Shown here piece by piece: positions 43,362-53,700 of a stretch of 64,000 nt of DNA. This DNA comes from Rhizaria sp. SCN 62-66 (Eukaryota; Rhizaria, unplaced). The first letter of the stretch is position 1; every line of letters begins with the position of its first letter. The stretch lies in NCBI GenBank assembly GCA_001724265.1, contig MEDY01000102.1, positions 1 to 64,000 on the forward strand, given 5' to 3'. Below the pieces are notes generated by a model. That model made no database searches. It had not been told where the DNA came from and saw only the letters and a list, made by a program, of their open reading frames with translations. A program made the translations under genes and the position numbers.

Positions 43362-46300
43362 ATGAGCGTTCCCACGGCCGTCGCCGAGCTCCCGGGCCTC
43401 ATTTTCGAGGTCCGCGTGGACCTCTCGCACGCTCCCGTGCCCTCTGTGCAGCACTACAAGCGCTCCGACACGGTGTTCCTCACCGTCTCGCTCGCCGAGT
43501 CCGTGCCCATGCTGCACTACACCATCAAGTCGGACCGGCACCGCGAGGCGCGCCAGGCGCCTATCATCTCCATCCCGGCCGCCAACATCAAGTCGGTTGA
43601 GGCCTCGTGCGAGCTCTCTGACGTCTTTTCGCTCGAGTTTACCGGCTCTGGCGCCAACCGCGCGCACACGTACCGCATTCACCACCTGCTCACCGGCGGC
43701 GGCGGCGCGCGCTCGCTCGACCGCGCGGCGCTGCTCACGCTGCTCCAGTGCGCTGCCCGTGGCTCTGCGTACGCGCGCGCCTTCGCGGCCCACAACTTCG
43801 GCTTCCCGCAGCGCGATGTGCTGCTCACTGAGGCCGTCAAGAAGCGCGGCTCCGTGCTGGGCAGCTCGGATCGCGTGCTCATTCTCACGCCCCACGCGCT
43901 GCTCGTCCGCGAGCGCCCCGCGGACGTATTTCCCACGGCCGCCTACCCGCTCTCGGCCGTCTCCGTCTCGGCAAAGGGCAGCGCCGACCTGCGCGTCGAT
44001 CTGCCGTCATCCGACTCACTCGCTCGCCCCGCCGCCGCCGCCGCCGAGGCCGCGGGCTCTAGCTCGGGCTCTGCCGCGCTCGCGGGCGTCAAGCTGGAGC
44101 CGCACTCGCTGCTCTTCGCCTTCCCCGAGCCGTCCGTGCGCGACGACTGGCTCGCTGCAGTCGCCGGCCTCACGCGCACGCTGCTGAACACCGCCGCGCA
44201 CACGCGCTTCGCCCGCGGCGAAGCCGGCGCCGTCGCGCACGCCAACGGCCCACTCGAGGCGCCCGGCGCCGGGCTGTGGACAGTGGAGCAGGTCGTGCAC
44301 ACGGTCGACGCCAAGCTCGCCGCGCGCGCCGCCAAGGCCGCCTCGAAACAAGCCGCCGCCGCGACGGCCGCCGGCATCACTGCTGCGGCTGCGGCTGGCG
44401 ACGCGAGCGTGGCCGCGACCGAGTCTGCGCGCGCCGCCGCGGTGAGCCCGACGCGCTCCTCGCTGTTCCCGCAGCAAGCGCCGGCGCAGAACCAGTTGCA
44501 GCAGCAGCTGCTGCAGTCGCAGTCATCCTCGTCCTCCTCGTCCTCGTCTTCTGCGACGGCGACGGCGGCGGCGGACGGCGCGGCGCTGGCCGCGGGCGGC
44601 AAAGGCTCGCGCAGCAAGATTTTCAGCATGCTGGGCACTGACGAGGCCGGTCTGTCGCGCAACCCGGAGGAAGTGAGCCGCGAGTTCCGCTCCCGCATGC
44701 GCGCCGCCGTCGACTCGAGCGGGCCTGCGCCAGACGCGTACTACCGCGTCCGCAGCGGCAGCCGCGGGCCCGCGTCCGCCGCGGACGGCGGGTCCGCGGC
44801 TGTGCGGTCCAACTCGGCCGCCAGCGCGCACAGCAACAGCACCGCCACCGCGGGCGGGGGCAGCAGCGCGGCCGCGGCGCAGCGCGACATGCTGGCGATG
44901 CTGGGTCCTCTCGTTGGCGGCTCCTCCGAGGCCTCCCAGGCGCGCAGCAGTAAGGGCAGCAAGCCCGCACGCGTGGCCACGCGTACCTCGTCGCCGCCCC
45001 CCGGCCACGGCCGCAATGGATCGCCGCAGCAGCAGATCAGGTCGACGGGCCCCGACGCCGGGAGCGCACTGTACGTGGACCCGGAGCGGCTGTACGTCAC
45101 CGCGGAGCGCAAGAAGCGCCAGGAGCGTACCACCGACAGACTCACCGCCGCCGAGCTCGCCGCCTCACCGTCTAACAGCAGCAACGGCAACGGCAGCGGC
45201 AACGGCAGCGGCAGCGGCAGCGGCGCGGGCACACCAGCGAGCGCCGCTAACAGTGCGAACAGAAGCCAGGGTGGCGTACGGCACAGTGTGCTGCCCTTTG
45301 CGCTGGCGTCCGACCCCGAGGCCGCGCTTACGGGCTCGCCGCTCGGCCCCTCCGCGCGCTCCATCTCCGGCGCACACGCCCACAGTCACTACGGGGCTCG
45401 CGGTCACCACGCTGCTCACGGTCACTCTGCCCACGGTCACCACGCTGCCCACGGTCACCACGTGGGTCCCGTTGCGGTCGCGACGGACGCGTCGGGCCTC
45501 GTATACACGCTGCCCAGCGCGCCCGCGCACGGCACCGCGCGCGACGCGCGGTCTCCTGTCGCCGTGGTCCGTAACAGCCGCTACGTCGAGGGCCGCGCCG
45601 CGTCCGTGCTGCCCATGTCGCCCCACAACAACGGCCACGGCCACGGCTACGGTCACCAGCAACAGCAGCGGGTGGGCACGGTCGTGGGCACGCGTGGCAG
45701 CGTGATGACGAGTCCGCGCGCGGGCAGCCACGGCGCCAGCGGCTTCGGTGCCGCGCCCATCACGCCAACCGCCGTGAGCTCCACCGGCACCGGCGCAGGC
45801 GCCGGCGCAGGCGTCCGCGGCAGCGTCGTCGCCAGCGGCGGCGGGAGAGGCCTGCGCAGCAGCAAGGGCGCGCGCGGCAGCCTCGCTATGAGCACGGCCA
45901 GCGGCGCCGGCGCCACTGCGGGCACGGAGAACGGCAGCGACGCCGGCTCGTCCCCGAAGCAGCGGCAGCGGCGCCGAGCGCGCGGACAAGGGCGGGACTC
46001 GGTCGACTCGCCCTCGGCCGCGCCGCTGTCGGCCGCGTCGCTCGCCACGGGCACCGACTGGACCAGCGACCTCGCAGCCGCCGCCGCAAACTCTCCCAGC
46101 ACGCCCGGGAGCGCGGCGGAGACCGTGGCGGCGCAGGGCCCGCGGCGCAGCGTGGCCGCCATCGCGTCCGCCGCGGCCGCCGCGCGCGCCGTGTCGCCCA
46201 ACGGCCAGGGCCAGGCGTGGTGGGCCGCCGCCGCCGCCGCTAGCCCCCGCGCGGGCGGCGGCGTCGCGCCCGTGTCCGTCCCCGACGACGGCGACGACAG

Positions 46301-49300
46301 CGGCGACGGCAGCGACGGGTCCGACTGCGTCGTCGTCGTCGATAACATCCCGCAAAACGCCGCCGCCGTCGCCGCGGCCGCTGCGGCAGCGTCGGCGGCC
46401 GCCGCGGCTCAGGCCAAGGTCGCGCGCCCGCTCGTCTTCTCGCCGCCCGCCGCCGCCGCGGGTAACGCCGGCTTTGTCACCACCCCGGTCACGTTTAGCG
46501 TCCCAACGCCTGTGTCTCTGTCTGCGCCTGCACCTGTGGCGCAGGCGATGCCCGCGCCTGCTCCCGTCTCCGTCACCGCGCATGCGCTTGTGCCCGCGCC
46601 TGCGCTTGTGTCGGTCACTGACGTCTCGGTGGTGTCCCCGGTGCCCGCGCCTGTCGCGGCCGCCAGCGCACCCATTGCAGCAGTCCATGCCGCACCGGCA
46701 AACGTGTTGCCGGTGCTTGCTGTGGAGGCGCCCGTGGGCGCGGTGCCCGAGTCGCGGCGCCGCAGCAACGCGCCGCTGCTGCCGCTGCCGCCCACTCCGC
46801 CCACGGCGCCCGCCGCGCCCGCCCCTCAAACGCAGACGCAGACGCAGACTCTCGCTTTGACGGGCACGCAGTCGCAGACAGAGCCGGCGCAACTGCCAGT
46901 CCCGCCGCGCCCGGCCCGCGCCCCCGCCACAGCCACGGCCACAGCCTCGTCCGTCGCTGTCGCTGCGACGATGAGTGCGGGCGTGGGTGTGAACGACGGC
47001 GCCGCCATGGCGGGCGAGACCAAGGACGGCGATGAGGCCGCCGCCGCTGCGTACCCGCGCACGTCTCCGTCCCCGTCGCCGGTGCCGTCGTCGCAGGCGC
47101 CCTCGCCGCCGCTCCCGCTCTCGCGCGCTGCCTCCAATGTCTACAACAGCAACAGCAGTAGCGGCAGCGTTCTGAAGCCCAGCGCCGTGGAGCTGGCGCT
47201 GTCTGCGCAGTCTGGCGCCGGCGCGGTCCTCGTCGCGCCCAGCGGCGCCGCGTACCCAGCGCCCGCCGACGTCGCCGCCGCGCTCGCCGGCACGCCGCTC
47301 ATCGCCGCCAACGTCGCCACTGCCAGGTCCGGCTCCGGCTCCGGCTCCAATGCGCAGAGCACACAGCGCAGCGCGACTGCTGCGGCAGTTGATGTGATTG
47401 TCGCAGCGAGCGTGCCGTCGGGCCCCGAGGCGCCGCTGCAGAGCTCGGCCAACCCGTCGAGCTCCGGCGTTGCCAGCAACGGCGCTGTCGACGGGCCTAA
47501 GGTTATCGCACGCGGCCGCACGCTGACCACGTTCAACGCCAGCGGCGGGAACGGGTCGATCGGCGCACACCATGCGACCAGCGGCGCCGCCGCAGCCGCC
47601 GCAGCCGCCGCGGCCGCCGCGGTCGCGATCAACGCCGGCGCGCACGGCCACCAGTCTGGCCGCGCGTCCCACAGTGCGCATCATGCAGTGTACGCGCAGA
47701 GCGCGCCCGAGGTGCCGGTGTCGCCCGCGGCGCCGCGCTCGCACTCAGGCATGATGCCGCCCGCGCCCGCGCGCCGCATCGTCCCCACGCCCGCGCCCGC
47801 GGCTTCGACTGCGCCCGTGCCGGTGCCTGAGGGCGATGATGATGACGACGATGAGCCGCCGCCGCCGCCGCCGATGGACGACGACGACGATGACGATGCG
47901 CCGCCGCCGCCGTGCCCGCCCAGCGACGACAGAGAGCCCGACTCTGCGGGCAAGGCGAACGCGGCCGCTGTTAACGTCGACGAGCATGATATCGACCTGC
48001 CTCCGCCGCCGCCCCCGCTCCTCACCTCGCCCGTCGCCGCGCCCACGCCCGTCGCGCTCGCTGCCGCACCGCCCAAGCCTAACCCGCGTCCCTCGCCCGA
48101 GCTCGCTGTCGCCACCGCTGCCGCCCCGCCTACCGCCACTGCTGCCGCTGCTGCGGACACTGTGTCTGCGACGGGTGCAGTCGCTGCGGAGTCGGAGCCG
48201 GAGGACTTAGTGGTGATGACCTTCGTGCTGCCGCCCAACTGCATTCTGCGGCCCGACCTCGCCGCCGCCCCAGCGCGCCGCCGCGGGCCCGCGCGCCCTG
48301 CCGGCCCCACGCCGACTGAGGAGCAGCCGCTGCTGCCCTACCTGGTGTCACCTCCGCCCAACGAGCCCGCGCCCACGGTCCGCGTCTTCACACTCATCTA
48401 CCCCGCCGAGGCCGCCACCGCCGCCGCCGCTGCCGCAGCCGCTGCCGGAGTCGGAGCCGCGAGCAGTAACAACCATGAGAACGCCGCGGATGGCGCTGGT
48501 GGCCGTTTGCCGCCGCTGCCGAAGCCGTACGTGCTGGACACGCGCACGCGCGTCGACTTAGGGCAACTGCAGCTGGCGCTGCCGCTGCCGGTGTGCGACC
48601 CGCGCGGGCGCTCGCTGCACCTGGTGATGCCGCCGCCCGGCGTGGCTCTGCCCGAGAACTTCCTCCTGGCGTCGAACGGTGTCATCTACTGCTCCGTCGG
48701 CGGCTCTGCCGAGGACGAGGCCGACTACGAGCTCGAGGTCAAGGGCACAATCCCGGGCGCCGAGGAGTCGCTCGCGCTCTATTTCACCGAACAAGAGCTC
48801 GCCACCGTCGCCAGCAACGCCGCGGCCGCCGTCGAGCAGGCCCAGGCCGAGGAGGAGGCCTGGGCCATGGCCGAGGCCGCTGCGGAGGCGGAGGAGGCGC
48901 GTGCGATCGCGGCCGCTGAGGCTGCGGAGGCCAAGGCCATTGCCGACGCCAAGGCTAAGGCCGACGCCAACGCGGCGGCGCGCGCCGCCGCCGCTACGTC
49001 TGCCGCCGCTAAGGCCGCCGCGCAGCGCAGCTTCATCAACGCCACCGCCGCTGCTGACGGCGACGACGACGACGACGACTTCGTGCCGCCCCCGCCCTCG
49101 GACCCCGAGTTCGATGGCGCCACAGCGGCGGCCAAGTCTGCCGTGTCGCCTCGCAGCGGCGCCGCGGTGCCCGCGCGCCCGCCGCGACCCGCGTCCACGC
49201 CCACCGCGGCCGGCGCGAGCGGCGCCATGGCCTACTCGCCGTCGGACTCGCCGCTCTCGCGGCCGGCGCGCCCGCCCAAGCCCGCTGGCACGGTGGCGCA

Positions 49301-50531
49301 GTCGCTGTCGCAGGCGCGCCTTGCTACCGCCGTGGCCGCGAGCGCGGCGGGCGTCGCGCTCGTCGCTGCCAGTGTGACTGGCGCTGCCGACGACGATGAC
49401 GACGCACCGCCCGCGCCTCCGTCTGACGACGCCGACGCCAACGCCGCGGCCGCTGCTTCTGGCGCCACGTTTGAGCCCGAGCCCATGTCCCTGAGCACGG
49501 TACAGTCGCACCCGCACTCGCAGTCGAGCGACTCGTCCGCCCGCTCGTCGCCGCCCCCCGCTTCCACTTCCGTCTCGGCCTCGGCCGCGGCCGTCGCCGC
49601 CGCAGCCGCCGCGCGGTTTGCGACTGTGGCGCTCGAGGGCAGTGCGCAGCCGATGGGGCTGGTGGCGCTGAGCACGCTGCCGCCCGCGGCGCCGCTGTCG
49701 GCGCTGCGCGACGCGCTCGAGGACGAGGTCGACGACCTGCCCGCGGACTGGGTGTTTCTGCTGCGCGGCGTCAAGGTCGGCCGCAAGCAGGAGGCCAAGC
49801 TTACGCTCGCGCACCTCCACGAGGCTGCCGCGGACGACGCCGCCGCCAACGCTACAGCTGCTGCTGCCGGTGCCGGTGCGTGTGAGCCCGCGGGCGACGT
49901 CGTGCGCGTCGTGATCCGCGACACGGCCGCTGCAGCCGCGGCCGGCGCGGGCGCGGCGACGCCCCTCGTCGCGTCCACGCCCGCGGCCGCCGTGCCGCGC
50001 GCGCCGACGCCGCCCCCGATGGACCTCTTTGGCGACTCGCTCTTCGGCCCCGGGCCCATTGCGCCCGCCGGAGGCTCCGCCGTTCGCGCGGGCGCGGGGG
50101 CGGGCTCGCTCGCCAGCGCCGCCGCGGCCGCCGCAGCCTCGCGCACCGCCGCCAGCGCCGGTAGCGCGGCTAGAGGCCCGTCGCGCCCCGCGCCCGGCGC
50201 TGGCGGGGCCCCCTCGCGCGCCGCGCCCCGCGCCGGCGTCCAGGGCCGGCGCTGCAGCAGCCTGCTGGTCGCGCAGGGCTAGGCCGCGGCGCCCGTGGAC
50301 CTGATGTCGGCGCTTAAGACCTTCTCCAGCGGCGCGCGCGCGCTACGGCGCACCTCAGTGCTGCCCGGCTCGCGCGCCATGGCGCCCGCGGACCAAAGCA
50401 AGGGCATGCTGGACAACATGGTCGGCGGCGAGCAGAACATGCATCGTGCGCTGCTGCGTGCCATGGCGGAGCGCAGGCCAGCGATGGTGATCGAGAACGA
50501 CGATGTCGCCGACGAGGAGTGGGATGACTAA
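43362..50531 (+). CDS. Giant WASP-type actin regulator: PH-like domain, proline runs, C-terminal WH2-central-acidic tail; in-frame TAG
   Basis: Single frame of 2390 codons including the stop TAA (50529-50531), with one internal TAG at codon 2307 (50280-50282). Residues ~164-274 form a PH-like domain (SDRVLILTPHALLVRER, ending in RDDWLAAVAGLTRTLL); the ~130 residues before it may be a second PH/EVH1-like fold. Proline runs flanked by Asp occur near 1497 and 1548, an Ala/Glu coiled coil near 1816-1890, and a possible beta-grasp fold near 2084-2184. After the TAG come LMSALKTFSSGARALRRTSV (WH2-like), ALLRAMAERRPAMV (the central region of WASP proteins) and a terminal VIENDDVADEEWDD, whose Glu-Glu-Trp-Asp-Asp end is the Arp2/3-binding acidic motif. 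Activation of Arp2/3 is inferred. The fact that this tail follows the TAG in frame argues that the TAG is translated. Confidence 0.75.
45181..45225. repeat. Ser-Gly/Asn-Gly coding microsatellite
   Basis: GGCAGC/GGCAAC hexamers encode alternating Gly-Ser and Gly-Asn in the WASP-type protein. Confidence 0.8.
45401..45461. repeat. Short tandem repeat encoding His-rich units
   Basis: 18/15-bp units beginning GGTCAC encode repeats of the form GHHAAH in the WASP-type protein. Confidence 0.75.
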
Positions 50532-51365
50532 GTCACCTAAAAAGTGAATTTACCCCCACCAGGAGTGGCTCCAGAAGATTATTGTCTCAGAATCTGACTA
50601 GAGGTGACAAACAGACTTGCTCTGACTGTATGTGAGTCGAACGAGCTGTGTGTCAGATATAATAATTACTTTAACGATTAAGATTTGTGTTTATGTATGC
50701 ATCATGTTCGTGATTCTGGTGAGCATCACATGAGCAGCATTCGAATAACCGCTTTTTGGACATCTGAGATAAATACAATAATACGTGTTATGTTGTGATT
50801 TCAACATGCTAACCTTATTGCCCGCTCAAATGCCGCACGATATACTTAATTTGATTGATTGTTACAATTGCTCCATCTGGAAGATGTTTTCACCAATCAC
50901 TCGTCGGCACAAGCCTTATCTCTCAGAAAAGTGCCAAATGTGACTCTTTCCGCGACATTCGCGAAAAGCATCGCCTGCATGCGCGACATTATCTTGGCGG
51001 CTGAAACCCCCTTGCGGCGAACGTCGACTCCGCTCACGTCTTTTAAGCAGCCCGCGAGTGCGCTGAGAAAGCCATGCTGGCACAGCCGAGCGCGATAGGA
51101 CTTGATGACGGTGAGGTCGAGTGGCTGACCTAAGTACACCAGGTGTTCTAGCATTGAGTTAACAAAATGTGTGTTCAAACAAATATTTGTATATACAGAG
51201 TCGAAGAGCGCAATTGGCGCCATTTGTTGTACATGTCTGTAATGAGCTATTGTAATCTATCAATCTATCCAGCAGTTGTGAGCGTCAGTCGCACAATCGC
51301 TGCTCTTGAGTGTTCCGGCACAAAAGTAGCGACGGGTGGCGGTTAGTTAGAGCACACGTCGCTGT
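50532..51365. other. Intergenic with decayed transposase fragment
   Basis: 834-bp spacer between convergent WASP-type and dynein light chain genes. AT-rich apart from the transposase-like fragment at 50897-51223. Confidence 0.5.
50897..51223 (-). pseudogene. Possible remnant of a pogo/Tigger-type DDE transposase (C-terminal part)
   Basis: A 108-codon frame contains LGQPLDLTVIKSYRARL, closely resembling the segment with the third catalytic region of DDE_1 (pogo/Tigger/CENP-B) transposases, where relatives read LQPLD.GVIKSFK. About 60 residues later, ANVAERVTFGTFL resembles the family's C-terminal helix. Nothing transposase-like was found upstream, where the catalytic Asp pair should lie, and no terminal inverted repeats were seen. 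GC content is lower than in resident genes. The whole is read as an old truncated copy; a chance frame is possible. Confidence 0.4.
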
Positions 51366-51701
51366 TTAGCCGTGTTTAAACAGGAGCACCTTCATGTGTC
51401 CGACAGAGAAGAACATGCAGGTCTTAGCCTGGTGCGTAATGAAAGTGCCGAAGCTGGTGCCGACGATGCAGTGCCACGTCGCGCCAATCTGCTTGTCGAA
51501 CTCCTCTTTGATCAGCTGCGCGCAGTCCGTCCAGTTGACCACGTCGCCGCGCTCTTTGGCCAGATAGGCGATTTTGCCTAGCAGCAGCGCGGTCTCGCGC
51601 GTCTTGGTGTCCATGTCGCCGAACTCGATGCGCGGCTCAGGCACCTGCTCCAGGTCGGGGAGCTTCACCTTGAGCGACGTCGACGTCAGTGCGGTAGCCA
51701 T
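51366..51701 (-). CDS. Dynein light chain, LC8 type
   Basis: 111 residues from ATG 51701. The C-terminal 85 residues match the LC8 fold: DMDTKTRETALLLGKIAYL, AQLIKEEFDKQIGATWHCIV, then GTSFGTFITHQAKTCMFF and the final KVLLFKHG. LC8 proteins dimerise and bind dynein intermediate chains and many other partners, in the cytoplasm and in axonemes. The ~25-residue N-terminal extension is not in classical LC8, so an axonemal paralogue is possible. An in-frame ATG at 51860 would add 53 residues without LC8 similarity and is not preferred. Head-to-head with EMG1. Stop is TAA. Confidence 0.9.
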   Translation of the reverse strand: MATALTSTSLKVKLPDLEQVPEPRIEFGDMDTKTRETALLLGKIAYLAKERGDVVNWTDCAQLIKEEFDKQIGATWHCIVGTSFGTFITHQAKTCMFFSVGHMKVLLFKHG

Positions 51702-52290
51702 CGCAAGGGGATAGCAGAAGGGTCGTTGCTCTGTGTTTGGAGGGGCTGCGTCGGCTCTAGGGTCTCTGAGCAGGAGCTGGAAAGGGAGGAAAGCTTTCGT
51801 CCAGAGACCAAGGAGGAACGAGAAGAGGAGGGAGTGAGAAGTGAGGATAACAGGCCACATTTGAAGTTTAAAAAATGAATTAAAAGTGAAACATATGTGA
51901 ATTATCTTGGAACCCGTGATAAAATTGCAGCTGACGATGGCATCCCGACGAACTCGGTGTGCTTCGATATCGAGCCGTTTCTGACTTGTCCCTCGGTTGC
52001 CATCTCGTGGTGGCGCTGTAGTGGGGTGGACCGGTCAGAAGGCAGCCGAAAAAGCGACCGCAAACTGGGTTAAACTCGGTAATGTGATCGTCAATGTGGC
52101 TTTAACTTGTGCATATGAACCCCTCAGTGGCGCATACTTCCCGTTTTGATTTACGCATTTCCTCCATCACCCGTTTTTTCCATCTACCGCGACCTCACCG
52201 CCACCGCACTTGCCCTGTCCTTCTCGACCTCATAGACCCCCCGCGTCAGACCCGTTTGCCCCGGCTAAACGACCTGTTGCACAGACAAAC
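51702..52290. other. Divergent promoter region, LC8 and EMG1 genes
   Basis: 589-bp head-to-head spacer, pyrimidine-rich ahead of EMG1. No other feature is seen. Confidence 0.5.
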
Positions 52291-53107
52291 ATGTCTGATA
52301 TCAAAATCAAGAAGGCGGTACGTTCTATATACTTTTCAATTCTTCTTGATAACCCTCCTTCTATCCCTGTATCACTCGCACGCCGTACTCAATCACTCAC
52401 ACTTTTCCCATCCACGTCCTCCCCGATTGTCACCACCTCGTTGCCACCCGGTTGTGCCCGTTGTCTAGGTTGCCGAGTCCGGCAAGCGCAAGCTGACTGT
52501 AGTGATGATCAATGCGTGCCTGGAGACTGTCAAGACGAAGCGCGGCATCGAGCTCGTGACCGCCGACACGCACGCCAGCATTCTCAAGAAGCTCAAGCGT
52601 GCGCCCGCCGACTACCGCCCGGACATCCTGCATCAGTGTCTGCTCACGCTGCTCGACTCGCCGCTTAACAAGGCCGGCATGCTGCAGGTCTACATTCAGA
52701 CCACGAACAACGTGCTCATCGAGATCTCCCCGTCGGTCCGCATCCCTCGCACCTTCAAGCGTTTCGCCGGTCTCATGGTGCAACTGCTGTACAAGCTCAA
52801 GATCCGCGCCTCCGACGGCCCCGACGTGCTGCTCAAGGTGATCAAAAACCCCGTCACGCAGCACCTGCCGACGAACGCGCTCAAGTTCGGCACCTCCGTG
52901 ACTGGCGAGCTCATCAACATCGCCGACTTCATCCAGCCCATCAAGGACGACACGCCCGTGGTCTTCACCGTCGGCGCCCACGCGCACGGTCCCGCCGAGG
53001 CGGACTGGACGGAGAAGCTGCTCGCGCTCTCGCAGTACCCTTGCTCCGCCTCGGTCATCCTCGGCCGCATCTGCAACGCCTTCGAGGCCAAGTGGGGCGT
53101 TCTCTAA
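52291..53107 (+). CDS. EMG1: EMG1/NEP1, 18S rRNA pseudouridine N1-methyltransferase
   Basis: Exon 1 (52291-52317) codes nine residues, MSDIKIKKA; exon 2 (52469-53107) gives the rest, 221 residues in all; donor GTACGT. The SPOUT-fold enzyme methylates a hypermodified pseudouridine in 18S rRNA and is needed for small-subunit biogenesis in the nucleolus. Family segments: CLETVKTKRGIELV, RPDILHQCLLTLLDSPLNKA, GMLQVYIQTTNNVLIEISP, RIPRTFKRFAGLMVQLLYKL, LLKVIKNPV, and the knotted SAM site around FTVGAHAHG. Full length for the family, unlike many genes here, with no insertion. Stop is TAA. Confidence 0.96.
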
Positions 53108-53700
53108 GCGAACCGGTGCCTTCATGTGCTCTTAACAAAGCAAAGCTAGACGAACTGGGAATAATGTGTGCAATGCGTATGTCTGTTGGTCTGTTGTACG
53201 TATTTTCCTGACGTTTGATTAATGTCCGCTCGCTTGATGTATCTTTAATCCGCAAACGGTGGCATGTTGAGAGTCTCTACAATCAATTTAAGTCGCATTT
53301 AAGTCGCATTATTCGAGCGGTTTTAGACGAACGTATCAATTTGGAGGGCTTTGTATAGGATATGATCTGAGATTAGCGACTGACCGCTTGCTCTCGGTAT
53401 ACAGGAGCAAGATCAGCACTATCAGTTGTAGCAGCAGGGCTGGAGACAAGACTAGTTACGTACAAAGGTGATGTGTGTCGCTTAACTAAAACAGTAGCAA
53501 CAACAACTTAACAGAAGCAAAAAGGAAAACAATATTAATACTACTTACTAAATGAAACAATCCAAAATAACACGAAACAAAACAAAAATACAAAAACGAC
53601 TAAAACACGACTTCAACCTAAAACAGACCGCAGGATCACTGCTGCTGACTTTCGTCGCTCTCGTGCAATTCGTGTGCCGTTTCACTCTGCGTCGTGCTAT
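53108..53700. other. Intergenic between convergent EMG1 and CFAP45 genes
   Basis: 593-bp AT-rich spacer. Contains an 11-bp tandem duplication (53286-53307) and an A-rich tract near 53500-53610. No supported gene. Confidence 0.5.
53286..53307. repeat. 11-bp direct repeat, two copies
   Basis: ATTTAAGTCGC occurs twice in tandem. Confidence 0.8.

Noticed and set aside
45165-47744. 859-codon minus-strand frame opposite the WASP-type gene
   Set aside because: Arg/Gly/His-rich shadow frame without domains; it also lacks an ATG-based start of its own that fits.
49900-50290. An intron spanning the TAG of the WASP-type gene
   Set aside because: No GTACG-type donor or pyrimidine-rich acceptor is visible, the region is uniformly GC-rich like exons, and the frame is unchanged across the TAG.
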